From the NCBI GenBank assembly GCA_947000775.1, contig CAMQGK010000052.1, forward strand, positions 34,004,001 through 34,068,000: a DNA stretch of 64,000 nt. Reading direction: 5' to 3'. Source of the DNA: Pterois miles (Eukaryota > Chordata > Actinopteri > Perciformes > Scorpaenidae). The first letter of the stretch is position 1; every line of letters begins with the position of its first letter. Under the pieces are notes generated by a model. It had not been told where the DNA came from and did not search any database. It worked only from the letters and a program-made list of their open reading frames with translations. Shown in pieces: positions 13,035 through 22,960 of the stretch. Both the position numbers and the translations under genes were made by a program.

Positions 13035-13606
13035 TTAGGTCCGGGGGGGGCGGGGGGGGGGCGGGGGAGAGAGAGCGAGAGACGTTGTGTCTCCTGTGGG
13101 GGGGGGGGGCCGCTGGTCCCGGGGGCGGGTTGGTCCCGGGCCCTCTTGCCGGCCGCCTGGTTGGCCCGCTGGGCGGGGGCCCCGCGCCCCCGTTCGCCCC
13201 GGTCGCCGCGCCCGGCGCTCGCGTGCGGGCGTTGCGTCCGGCGTCGCGTTTGTCGCGTGGGTGCGGGTGGGGCGTGCGTTGGCGTCGCGCGGCGTTGCGT
13301 TCGTTGCTGTCGCGGGCTGTATCGTGGCTGTTTTCGTCGGTTCTGTGATAGTGTTCTGTTTCGTGGTTCTGTTTTCGTGCTGTTTCGTTGTCTGTGTCGT
13401 CGCTGTGATTTTCGTTGGTCTGTTTCGTTGCTGTTCGTGGTGCGCGCTGTTTTCGTGGTTCTGTCGTCTTGGTTCTGTGATTTTCGTTTGGTTCTGTTTT
13501 TGTCTTGGTTCTGTGTTCGTCTTGTTCTGTTTCGTCTTGTTCTGTATTTTTCGTCTTGGTTCTGTGTTTTTCGTCTTGTGCGCGCGGCGGCCGTTCGTCG
13601 ACAGAG
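13035..13606. other. GC-rich, A-depleted island in galnt10 intron 4
   Basis: It begins with G-runs (8, 10 and 12 consecutive G) and passes through a C/G block at about 13110-13320. It then becomes a T/G/C tract (13320-13580) with almost no A on the plus strand. Within 13465-13580 a degenerate unit of about 15-20 bases around CGTCTTGGTTCTGT recurs six or seven times. The A depletion removes most TAA/TAG/TGA on the plus strand and leaves the complement open too. This gives overlapping open frames of 199 and 156 aa (plus) and 208 aa (minus), all low-complexity, which I do not call genes. The base composition is unlike everything around it. Confidence 0.85.
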
Positions 13607-13847
13607 GGCTCATTAGATTAACTGCAGGGCCTAATGATACGTGTGAAACATCACTTAACATGAAGACTAGGCTTAGGAAGGCTTAACCAACTTTTGGCAC
13701 ATTTCTTTGTATACTGACAACAGACGGGAATATTGATTCATTTGGATTATACTGTATATCATCTGGCAAAATAAACAAACTACAACATGTTTGAAATGCC
13801 ACTCCGCAGGTGTGTGTTGAGATCAGCCAAGTGTGTGTCCTCAGTAC

Positions 13848-14014
13848 CTTTGTCGCTGAAGTCGTCGACCAGGATGACCTCGGCGATGAGCTGTGGAGGA
13901 GAGCGGTTCAGCACGCTGTGAACGGTCCTCAGCAGCGACGACCAGCCCTCGTTATGGAACGGGATGATGATGCTGGTGTTGGGCAGCTTCTCCGCATACA
14001 GCTTCTGTTTACAG
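13848..14014 (-). CDS. galnt10: galnt10 coding exon 4: start of the GT-A catalytic domain
   Basis: A 167-nt exon after the acceptor TTTGTAG. It completes an Asn codon from exon 3 and encodes 55 residues, about 135-189. LPNTSIIIPFHNEGWSSLL followed by RTVHSVLNRSPP and EVILVDDFSDK is diagnostic of the GalNAc-T family and closest to GALNT10: paralogues have FHNEA where T10 has FHNEGW. This is the first beta-strand and UDP-binding part of the GT-A fold, and the VDD stretch contributes to nucleotide-sugar binding. The proposed donor AAAG|GTACTG gives phase 1, which fits my recollection of the human gene, but it is weak (T at +5). The frame stays open past it to 13780 with no family similarity. The metal-binding DxH and the lectin domain would be in later exons, not found here. 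Confidence 0.95.
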
Positions 14015-14520
14015 CTACAAACAGGCAACATACATACAGAAATATAACAATTGGCCATTTTACAATACTGCCTCTTTTTTTTTTTCTCCACGCAATTGAG
14101 TGAGAGAAGGAAGAAAGCGTCTGATTCACATCCCTCATCCAGCAACCACATTTCCACTAGTGATACACTCAACTCCTCAGCAGATCTCTCGTCACTAAGG
14201 TTACATATGGATTCAGCGCTCAAATGGATGTGAAGACATGCAGTCCTCTCTGAAATTGCTATTCAATCTATTTTCTATCCTTTGCTGTTATAGTGAAAAT
14301 TGTATTTCTCTCTCAGAGAGAGAAAAGAGCCCATTACATTTCATATCTACACATATTTTTGTTTTTTTGTGCCAAATTGTGTGGCACAAAATAATAATAA
14401 TAATACAAAGAACACAAGTGATGCTGTTTTGTCAGTGAAGAGCTATAGCTATAGCTAACAGTGAATGGTAAAGTGTAAGAAATTTCTCAAAGCAACGTGT
14501 GTTGTTGGCTGCCTTGACAG

Positions 14521-14800
14521 TGGTAAGAGCAGCCCTGTCTCATAAAAACTACATAAAACTGCATTGTGAATTACATTTCGAGAGCATTTTCTCACAGATT
14601 GTTTGTTTATGACATATCTTGATAGTAATAATAGTCTGTGAAGGGAGGACGTCGGGGTGTTAGACGGTCAATCAAACACAGAACTTTGACCAGGAGACTG
14701 CTGTTCATGTCCTGCATGAAAGTAAAAGTCAAAGTTCACTTATTTTAGTAGTTTAATAACAAATCAAACAGTAGTTTTCAGCTAAACCATGACTTTTTTT
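14521..14800. repeat. R4 arm joined to an R1 copy in reverse
   Basis: 14521-14625 matches the left arm of the 12020 element (AGCCCTGTCTC, CTGCATTGTGAATTACATTT, TCTCACAGATT, GTTTGTTTATGACATATC). About 15 bases later the R1 core follows in reverse: GTCAATCAAACACAGAACTT, GACCAGGAGACTGCTGTTCA and AAACCATGACTTTT. The 63225-63380 copy shows the same two blocks in mirror order. Confidence 0.7.
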
Positions 14801-14944
14801 AAATAAATCAAACCAAATAGTTTTGTGTTTTTTGTTTCGATATGTTTCAATTTTAAAATGATAACCATATTTAGAAACTTTAAAGATATTGTGATGATCC
14901 TCATCACCTTTGCCAGAATTTACAAAGCTTAAGCTCCAACAACA

Positions 14945-15517
14945 CAAATACAGGGGAAAAAAATGACGTTCCAGAGAAGCTGCATCCAACGCTTTGCATC
15001 GCACTTGGTGATGTGTGACTGGGAGGCTGCTGCTCGGCCATGGAAACCTGTTCCATGAAGCTCTCTACGCTCTGTTCTGGAGCTAATCTGAAGGCCACAT
15101 GAAGTCTGGAGGTCTGTAGCGCTCGACTCTGCAGAAAGTTGGTGACCTCTGCGCACTATGCGCCTCAGCAACTGTTGACCCAACTCCGTCATTTTATGTG
15201 TCCTACCACTTTATGGCTGAGTTGCTGTTGTTCCCAGTCGTTTCCACTTTGTTATAATACCTCTGACAGCTGACGGTGGAATATTCAGGAGCGAGGAAAT
15301 TTCACAACTGGACTTGTTGCATCGGTGGAATCCAATCACAGTACAAGGCTGTAGTTCACTGAGCTCCTGAGAGTGACCCATTCTTTCACAGATGTTTGTA
15401 GAAACAGTCTGCATGCCTTGGTGCTTGATTTTATACACCTGTGACCATGGAGGTGATTGGAACACCTGATTTCAATTATTTGGACGGGTGGGTGAATACT
15501 TTTGGCAATATAGTGTA
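14945..15517 (-). mobile_element. Tc1-like transposon fragment (transposase pseudogene)
   Basis: The terminal sequence at 15517 reads ACACTATATTGCCAAAAGTA on the minus strand, a classic teleost Tc1 end, followed by untranslated leader and the start of a broken transposase frame. MGHSQELSEL and the HTH-type IPPSAVRGIITKWKRLGTTA match the paired-like DNA-binding domain. After a frame change, QLLRRIVRRGHQLSAESSAT, DLQTSCGLQISSRT and RRELHG.GFHGRAAAS match the second HTH and linker. The frame then jumps from ITKCDAKRWMQ to LLWNV, as if about 20 codons ahead of the LWSDESRF catalytic motif were deleted. Similarity ends soon after. The C-terminal half and the other terminal repeat are missing, so it is dead. 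Confidence 0.9.
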
Positions 15518-16102
15518 TGTGTTTTCTGGTCTGAAGCCAAGACAGCAATTGTTACACTAACATCATTGGAGCCTTTCAAATCTGCAACAAATCACCTTTA
15601 AAACATAATCTAGTGTCTTCTGATCTGTTCATAGAGTGGTCAGAATAGCTACTCCATCCTTAGTTATCATAATTCAAAAAAAAAAAAAAAACAACACTGA
15701 CAGTTGATAGGAAACAGTGTGCTGAGTTGTGGTGGTTTGTCCTCCCTATGTGGACCTTGAAACACGATTCCTTCTGTATCACATACAGCTGTTACCAGTT
15801 GCTGTAGGTGTTAACATGTGCTCTGATGACGAGTTACAGCAATCACCTTGAACATGATCAACACGGCCAGCAGCGGGACCCCTGCATAGGAGCTAATAAT
15901 GGGAGGAGATTTATGGCCCCTCGCTGACAGAGAGAGAGGAAGTGTGTCACGAACTGTATCAGTTGATCAGTGTCCATGTTGAACATCAGCCTGTGTGTTA
16001 TTCATTCAAATATGAGCGCTGGGAGACGGGCAGGCGGAGTGATAGGCAGGCAGCCGGCTGGTGACTCTTAACAAACCCTGTCCAATTCCACAGGCGGTGG
16101 AG

Positions 16103-16139
16103 GTGTGTGTGTGTGTGTGTGGAGGTGTGTGTGTGTGTG
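16103..16139. repeat. Two (GT)n blocks
   Basis: Two runs of GT separated by GGAG, in galnt10 intron 3. Confidence 0.95.
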
Positions 16140-16889
16140 CTTCAATTAAATGTTGTCAGCGTGCAGAAATCGAATGTGTCAGTCGCAGGTCTGGGACTGG
16201 CTGCCTCTGAGGCACCGACAGCGTGTCAATCACCAGGAGGCAGACGCTGCCTCTGAGGCAGAGCAAGTGAGGGAAGTCGGGGGGAGCAGCTGCTGGTTGG
16301 TGGGGAGAGCAGGTGTGTCCATATGATTGTCTGGCAGCCACGGGGCTCCATCAGCCCTTAACACTATTTACATGCTAATAATTCAAATACAACCACACTA
16401 AAGCAGGAGTCTGATTAAAGCAGGCTGTCGTGTAAACACTTGTACATATAATGGATGGAGGAAAGGACTTGACTGAGTTGAGACTTGCCCATCTGAAGAC
16501 TTGATTTAACTTGAGATACAACAGCAAAAATATTTCAGTCTTGAGTCTTTTTGCCTGCTAAAGTCCTGGAACATTTGCCCACACAGGCTTTGTATTATTA
16601 TGCGCCTTATATTTAGTACTTAATATATTGAACAGATGTGGTCTCAGTTGAACATAATAATTGCTTTGAAAAGAAACAACTGAAATACTATCGTTATGAT
16701 CCAGCCCATTCGTACTAAAATATGTATAAATACAACAATACGCAAGGTGTGCAAGCGTGCATGATTGATTTCGGCTTCTCATTTACACGCCATGTATCCT
16801 GTACTGACTGGAATGTAAACTCAGCTACAGATAAATTCTATGGTAAGAGTTAGAGAGATGGTACAGAAAGCAAGAAAGACCACTTATGA

Positions 16890-17165
16890 TGGGCAGGTGG
16901 GGAAGTAGACAGGTCCAACATAGACTTGTACACAGGAGACCCATGTTCGAGATCAGTGTTGACTGAAGTTTAGTTTTGTAAGTTAAAGACGCTGACGATT
17001 GTCGTGTATTTATTGACATTTGTGACGTGTTTTCAGTAGTTCTGTTAGATTGTTTCTGTATGTGTTTTAGTAGGACTACGTACATATTTTAAGCCCAACC
17101 ATGCCATTTTCCTTGCCCTAACTAGTGGTTTCCTTACCTAAACTGAACTGTGAATGTTTGCATGG
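16890..17165 (-). repeat. R1 repeat copy, diverged
   Basis: Reverse orientation: GGGCAGGTGGGGAAG, GGTCCAACA, CACAGGAGACCCATGTTCGA, then AAGCCCAACCATGCCATTTT and CCTAACTAGTGGTTTCCTTA. It is more diverged than most copies. Confidence 0.65.
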
Positions 17166-17903
17166 CATGAAAATGACACCCGGACAGGCTAAAATACAAG
17201 CTCGCGACACACAGAATGCTTGTATAATGGTGTGGTATTTATCCACCTTCCTGTGAGGCTGTGTTGAATGATCAATGATCTGCTAACTGACCTGACTTGA
17301 GATGTGACTTGTAATAGCCCCTTCCTAAACTTCAGAACAGTTCCTTCACCTGCATGTATGAGTATTCAACATTTTGTTTTTCCATGACTGTCCTAAAACC
17401 ATGATTCACATTTTCTCATACATCTATATCAGACAGCTGACTGTCAACTAACTCACAAGCCCATACAAAAGAAAACAAAGTTTGGGGTTGATTTGAGGTG
17501 CAGTAGTCTAGAGTACCAGTCAGCACAGATCAGTCACAGCAAGAGATGGGTCAAGGAAGGCCTGCTTATATAAAAACTGCTAACAACGAAAATCCAATCA
17601 GGCTGCTTGTGGGACTGGCAGAGCAGAAGTATTCAAAGCTACTTTCCACATGAAAGAAAGGGAAGAGTCAAGAGTCAGATGATAGTCTGTCAAGCTGGCA
17701 AAAGACAAGCTGTGATTAAAGGCCTTCCACAGTGCCGTTCTGGGATTGAGTGGGAGCACACAGGAGTCTGAACAGGTTCTGGTTTCTAAAATCTAAAATT
17801 TCTAAAAGTAATACTTGAAAATATGGCATATAACAGTGTCTGACTTTGTTTAAGGAGCACTTTCATACATTTACTTGGAGGCACAAACACACACAGGACT
17901 TAC

Positions 17904-18042
17904 TTTGCATGGCGGATGTCAGGGAGGGAGCGGTTGAGGGAGATCCGGTCGCTAATATAAATGTTGAAGCCATTTTCCCTGTAGTTCTGGTCAATCCGGT
18001 CACTGTCTGTCAGAGGAAACGGCTTCCCCTGTTCGCCGTTAC
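17904..18042 (-). CDS. galnt10: galnt10 coding exon 3: region before the catalytic core
   Basis: A 139-nt exon. It starts with the last two bases of a Gly codon after the acceptor TGATGCAG and ends in phase 2 at GCAAA|GTAAGT, a strong donor. It encodes about residues 88-133. RENGFNIYISDRISLNRSLP and the following DIRHA match the GALNT10 segment RENGFNIYVSDKISLNRSLP and DIRHP almost residue for residue. NGEQGKPFPLTDSDRIDQ matches human NGEQGRPYPMTDAERVDQ. The N-x-F-N..SD.IS..R.LPD..H block is conserved across the GalNAc-T family and leads into the catalytic domain. A short TG-rich tract lies directly upstream of the acceptor. The phase fits exons 2 and 4. Confidence 0.95.
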
Positions 18043-18404
18043 CTGCATCACACACACACATACAGGTCAGGGAAAAACTAGCTCTTCATATCAGGAGTCA
18101 AACAACTTCAACTGATTGATGCTTGCAAACAAATAAAAATACAATACAGTTGAATTGAGAGGTATAGATACAATAAATCCAGTTTTGGCTGCAAGTGATT
18201 GAATTACTTATGTTTCTGTTTTACAGACATTTCAAGCATGCTGAACTTTTTAATTAGTTTATCCTTTATACAAACAGGAAGTCATGACAGAACAGAAAGA
18301 AAAGAGAAACCTGGACAAAATTTACTACATCTGCAATATACAGTAAATGCAACATGCATGTAAGTCATCACAGCAATCAACCACAGACATTTTATTACTG
18401 ACTT

Positions 18405-18870
18405 TTCTGCTGATTGTTTTTCCAGTTAATCAATGAATTGTCTGGTCTATAAAATGTCAGAAAATAGTTTTAAAAAAGTTTCCCAAATCTCAAGTTCATC
18501 ATTCAAGTAGAAGTTCATTCATTATCTGTAAGCACCTATCCTATTCAGTGTCATGGGGTGGCTGGAGTCAGTCCCAGCTGACATTAAGTGAAGGTCGGGT
18601 ACACCTTGGATGAGTCACCAGTCTCCAGACTCCAGAAGGGCCCCTTTCCAGATTCGGACCTGCTGAGTCGGACCTTGCTGTGAGGTGACGGTGCGACCCA
18701 CTGCACACTGTGCAGCCCTCAAATCCAAAGTTGACACATTTACTGTAAATTGCTTGTTATGTCTGACCAATAGTCCAAAATCCAAACTTATTCAGTTTAA
18801 TATTATAAAAGACCAAGAAAATCAGCAAATATTACCACTGAGTAATCAATTAATCAACTTCAGACCATTT
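18405..18870. mobile_element. hAT-like repeat interrupted by a second repeat
   Basis: 18405-18515 (GTTAATCAATGAATTGTCTG, GTCTATAAAATGTCAGAAAA, TTTCCCAAATCTCAAG) and 18719-18870 (CCTCAAATCCAAAGTTGAC, CCAAACTTATTCAGTTTAAT, AGAAAATCAGCAAATATTAC, AATCAATTAATCAACT) are consecutive parts of the abundant teleost repeat of the type also present at 26750-27115. The segment between them (about 18516-18718) belongs to another family, so the older element was split by insertion. Confidence 0.7.
18516..18718 (+). repeat. Dispersed teleost repeat nested in a hAT-like element
   Basis: Starts ATTCATTATCTGTAAGCACC, continues GGTGGCTGGAGTCAGTCCCA and GCTGACATTAAGTGAAGGTC, and ends CTTGCTGTGAGGTGACGGTG followed by CCACTGCACAC. 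These are landmarks of a repeat common in fish genomes. The usual middle section is missing between about 18630 and 18640, so this is an internally deleted copy. Confidence 0.75.
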
Positions 18871-20009
18871 CAGACCTAGACCGATAAAATCAATATACCT
18901 ATAATACTGTATACAGTACATTGTAGACATACAGTATACTGGATAGCACATAGCTTAAATGTAAGACGTACTCACATGCTTGTACTTAATCGCTCTTCAA
19001 CAACCCTTCTTCACACACAGACATTATGAAATCTGAGCTCATTTAAGGAGTGCATCAAATTACACTGTGCTGCATGTTTCATTAGCCACTCATCAATGCA
19101 CTCCACACAAAGACGCATACATGGAGGCAGATCTATAGTCAGAGGAGAGCTTCAAATTAAAGTGAGGTGCCTTGTTGAATTAGGCAGAACTGATCTGTCT
19201 ACATTCCTGCTGAAGGTAATAACTGTGAAAAATAACTCCTCACTTTAATGGCTCATTTCAGAGATAAACTCTTCTACTTAAACACTGTGCTTTTCCCTGC
19301 ATAATAAACATACACAGATCACTTAAATTAGGTTTTCTGGTCCTCCTCAGGCAAATCTGTACCCAAAGAAATAGTTTGAAAATGATCGTACAAGACACTT
19401 TTTGACTGAATTACTCTTTCTTTCAGTGTTTTTCTTCAAATTTAAATTCACCAGTGTTAACTGGGCAATGTACACTCGCTCTTAGCTGGTGGCATGTGTA
19501 GGACTCCAGACAGGTTTGGCTATTGACACTTACACTTGGTCTCCATTTATCTTTAGGCAGCTCCTGCATGTTTAAATATTCAAACACAAGCTGTGCCCCA
19601 CATTCATAATACATAATTCTCAGATGTCTGAGTATGAAGTGTATGTTAACTCCAGAAAAGTGACAAAAATACACTAAAAAAGTTAGTATACATATAAATA
19701 AATGCTTGACTTTTGTGTCATGCACATGGGCACTATTGTGCCTCAATGCAATGCACAAAGGAAACAGAGGTTGTACCCCAAAATGATGGATCTTAGAAAA
19801 CAAAAATACAATAAAATGTTTAAATGCAAATGAGGCTTTATCTAATACTAATAATTAGTGAATTTAGGAGGAACTGACAGACACAAACAAACAATGCATA
19901 GTAAAATAAACACCTAAATGTGTTTTGTGGATGTTTTCTTTCCACTAATCTGAAAAAGACCTTTTATGGAAGCAAAATAGCCCAAAATCTCAATACAATC
20001 ACCAGACTT

Positions 20010-20200
20010 TCTGCCAGGAGGCTGGCGTTTCAGACTGGTGGTTTGTCGCCTAAGTTGTGTTGATGATAGTTTACATACTTATTTTAAGCCCAATCGTGAA
20101 TGATTTCGACGTGATTTTTTCAGTCAGTGACATTTTCCTTTACCCTAACCAGTGACTTGTTTTGCCTGATCTATGGCGTTGTTTCCCCTGCTGGTACCAC
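20010..20200 (-). repeat. R1 repeat copy, diverged
   Basis: Reverse copy: CCAGACTTTCTGCCAGGAGG near the start, then TTATTTTAAGCCCAATCGTG and CCTTTACCCTAACCAGTGAC followed by TTGTTTTGCCTGATC. Confidence 0.6.
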
Positions 20201-21037
20201 ATGTTAATACAGGCATGTAATATTTACATCTAGGCATAACATGACACTGACACACTATCCTCTGGTCAACAGGAAGGGCTCTTACACTCTTTGGCGTGAT
20301 ATCGGATTGTCTGAATTAACCCCGAATCAAAAGTATTTTATTTTTTATTTATTTTTTAACAGTGCTTGGCTGTGCTCGTACACTGCACTGAGGAATAACT
20401 TTTCGCAAGATATCATACAAATTATTATACAAGGATATGTTGAGAGTGTAATTTTCTACCCACAATTAGCGGTGCATGTAACATAGCTCTGAGCTCTGTT
20501 TTTGGATGTTTGTTACCCAAATGCACCTTGGAAGTCAAAGTTAACTTCTCAAACTTGCTGCTTTTTATGAAAGATAATTGTTTATCTACCAATGATTCCC
20601 ATCCAAGCTGTGGAAGTGCTTAAAATGGGAGTCACTGTCAAGAGAAAATGAATGGGGACATTTACATAAAAGCCCTCACTTGACCAACTCTATAGCCTCT
20701 TGATGTGCCTCTCTCCACGGCGCTTAAATAACCACCATACCTACTGTATGATGTGTCAAAACACTTGTTACACTCTCAGAAATCTGTTTCTTAAGTACCA
20801 ACTACTTCCATGTAAAATCCAGTTCAGTATGTTACACTTATAACAAAAAGACAAAGGTACGTTTAGCACTCAAGGCTTGAGGCTGAATCGATGCTTATGG
20901 TAGAAGATTAACGGTGTTTAATTATGAACTCCGAACTGTACTCACAGCATTGATTCACATGGCCTCTGAGAGAGAAAGAAATCCACTTTGCAAGGAATTA
21001 AGAGAAGAAAACAAGACAGAGTTGAACTAGAGTGCTG

Positions 21038-21038
<1 letters not shown>

Positions 21039-21094
<56 letters not shown>

Positions 21095-21107
21095 AGTGTG
21101 TGTGTGT
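21039..21107. repeat. (TG)n microsatellite close to exon 2
   Basis: About 69 bases of TG with one CA interruption. In the galnt10 transcript it reads (CA)n and begins about 80 nt after the exon 2 donor. Confidence 0.97.
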
Positions 21108-21187
21108 CCTTGCGCAGAAACACAGCAGATGTTCTAAGCAAACATCCCCAAACAAATCAGCAGCATCAGCGTAGATTCAGGACCCAC

Positions 21188-21290
21188 CTGAGCGAGCAGC
21201 ATCTCTCCTCATTGCTTCGTAGTCGTGCCAGTCTGTCCGCCGCACGCCATCCAATCCCACCTGAGCTACTTTCCTCATCTGGTTCAACCC
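21188..21290 (-). CDS. galnt10: galnt10 coding exon 2: stem region
   Basis: A 103-nt exon that starts in phase 0 after a TTTTTTTTGCAG acceptor and ends in phase 1 at CTCAG|GTGGGT. It encodes 34 residues (about 54-87) and the first base of a Gly codon. The segment TDWHDYEAMRRDAARS matches the human stem region KDWHDKEAIRRDAQRV. Its first half (GLNQMRKVAQVGLDGVRR) is less conserved, as is usual for the stem that spaces the catalytic domain from the Golgi membrane. The exon is small and framed by simple repeats: an (ATT)n plus T-run just upstream of the acceptor, and a (CA)n tract, read on the transcribed strand, about 80 nt after the donor. The next exon is about 3.1 kb downstream in the gene. 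Confidence 0.9.
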
Positions 21291-21291
21291 C

Positions 21292-21324
21292 TGCAAAAAA
21301 AAAATAATAATAATAATAATAATA
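21292..21324. repeat. (ATT)n plus T-run forming the exon 2 acceptor tract
   Basis: On the minus strand (ATT)7 runs into about nine T and GCAG, so the microsatellite supplies the polypyrimidine region for exon 2 splicing. Confidence 0.9.
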
Positions 21325-21674
21325 CAAACCATTAAGGTTTCCATTGTGACTTTTCAGCTGTCAGCTTCTGAAATATTCCAACCACAAAATATAATCAGCT
21401 CACACAAAAGCTCTCCATCTCATTATCTGGAAATTAAGAGTATCTGCCTAAAGAGCATGGGTACCATTTATGAAAACTTGACTATATATTATGTTATGCT
21501 TTTATAACACAGTTATGCATTATCTTGAGATGTTTCTTTAAAAACAGAAAAGCATATCTTTTTTGATATTAAACAATAAAAGAAAAATCCAGGAAGCGAT
21601 CTTGAGGCACTAAATTATATAGTTGTGATCCACAAGGATCTCTAATCTATTAATAAAAATACAGCTCATTTTTT

Positions 21675-21675
<1 letters not shown>

Positions 21676-21726
<51 letters not shown>
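21676..21726. repeat. (CA)n microsatellite
   Basis: About 51 bases of uninterrupted CA repeat in intron 1, roughly 385 bases upstream of exon 2 in the gene. It reads (GT)n in the transcript. Confidence 0.97.
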
Positions 21727-21729
<3 letters not shown>

Positions 21730-22689
21730 ACAGTATGCTTCAAGCCAAAATCTGTAAGAGTTTTCTTTATCTTCCTAAAGTGTGCTGCTGACAACTGGAG
21801 GTTAACACAAAGGTGAAAAAAAATCTATTTTTATTTGTATGATGCCTAAAAAATGGCATTCATTTCACTGCTGTAACACACATACACACACATACACACT
21901 AACATCACCATAAGCTATTATTCTCTACTCAGCATTAAAATGCAAAAGCAGCCATTTATGAAATTCCCTCTGCTTTAGAAATGACTTTCAGTGACTGTGA
22001 AGATATTATGGGATCACGGCACAATGATAAATCAATTAGCTCCATGGGAGGACGCAATTAGTGAAATGTTGTTAATACAAACGACACATCTGACTGCATG
22101 GAGTACTATTAACCAGGCTGCTACCACAGTACACTCAAACAAATCACTGGGAGTGTGTGTTCATGTGAGTGAAAGGTCCCTACAGCAGTTGCTTCCAGCT
22201 CCACATTTCACAGTTAGCCAAGGTGGTAGATACTGTACACAAATGAAATACTGTGTCAATATTCCACAGTACACACTAATTGTATACAGTACACATTATA
22301 TACTGAACAGTATACTGTTATTTGTAGTATACAGTAAATCAACATACCAAACTATTTTGTGCCAACAGGATATTATTACTATACTAATATCAATTGTTGG
22401 ATGTCAGTCAAACTGCTGGCAAAATTATTTTCTATACATGTAATTTTTAGTATATTATTGATTTGCTGAGATCCCTCTGGATCTGCAGTGGTTGTTTTGT
22501 TTTTGCAGCTGTATCTCATACACTTAAATACACAGCAATAAAACTTTTTTTTAATATACATACACCATTGTGTAACATTTACAGCATGATCACACTTCTC
22601 ACTATCCTCAAAATGCTTAAAATTAGTATGTATGCATTTGGGCACATTTGACCCATTGTCATACAATGATTTAAATCACGTCTTTATCG

Positions 22690-22960
22690 TTTGTTGTACG
22701 AATGTCCAGCAACAAAATTCAATTTCTGCTCAATATATGCACACAGTCTTTCTAAAGAAGAACTTCCTTAGGTTCAGGCAGCAAAACTACTTAGGTTTTG
22801 GAAAAGATCGTGGTTTGGTTTGGCATAAAATAACTCTATAAGTGGTGTTATTTTAAGTGCATAATTTACATGACAAATAAATCAATGTTGACTTCTGGTC
22901 CCACACGGCACATGAACGTCGGTCTCCTGGGTGAAGTTCCAGGTTCACAGTTATGTTAAC
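22690..22960 (+). repeat. R1 repeat copy, nearly full core
   Basis: Forward copy: TTGTACGAATGTCCAGCAAC, GGTTCAGGCAGCAAAACTAC, TTAGGTTTTGGAAAAGATCG, TGGTTTGGTTTGG, GAACGTCGGTCTCCTGGGTG. It is a useful reference for the forward order of R1 blocks. Confidence 0.8.

Larger units (their letters stand above)
1..13847 (-). other. galnt10: galnt10 intron 4 (partial, runs off the left edge)
   Basis: At least 13.8 kb after the exon 4 donor. I looked on the minus strand for the next expected exon (the segment with the REGLIRTR and FLDSHCE motifs) and did not find it, so the intron most likely continues past base 1. Contents I can support: R2 at 1250-1664, R1 copies at 5305, 6090, 8445 and 10010, a (TA)n tract at 10434, a PIF/Harbinger-like element at 10765, a (CA)n tract at 11742, a fold-back element at 12020 and the GC-rich island at 13035. 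I see nothing I can name in 1-1240, 1670-5300, 6320-8440, 8540-10000 and 12460-13030. This was reading by eye, so a short or diverged exon could be missed. Confidence 0.75.
14015..17903 (-). other. galnt10: galnt10 intron 3
   Basis: Bounded by GTAAGT (strong donor) and TTTGTAG (acceptor), about 3.9 kb. It holds a poly-T tract close to the acceptor side, an R4+R1 compound repeat at 14521-14800, a 5'-truncated and internally deleted Tc1-like transposon at 14945-15517, two short (GT)n blocks at 16103-16139, and an R1 copy at 16890-17165. I see no additional exon. Confidence 0.85.
18043..21187 (-). other. galnt10: galnt10 intron 2
   Basis: Bounded by GTGGGT and TGATGCAG, about 3.1 kb. It contains a (TG)n tract at 21039-21107, which reads as (CA)n in the transcript shortly after the exon 2 donor, an R1 copy at 20010-20200, and a hAT-like repeat split by a second insertion at 18405-18870. 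18900-19990 and 20210-21030 hold nothing I recognise. Confidence 0.85.

Noticed and set aside
13035..13686. Overlapping open frames of 208, 199 and 156 aa
   Set aside because: Low-complexity translations caused by the skewed base composition of the island. No domain and no splice context fitting a gene.
1..13847. Search for galnt10 exon 5 and later exons
   Set aside because: The expected REGLIRTR and FLDSHCE segments were not found on the minus strand, so I do not place further exons. A computed search could still find one.
14753..15548. Four minus-strand open frames considered as a gene
   Set aside because: They are parts of a broken Tc1 transposase and its flanks, not a host gene.
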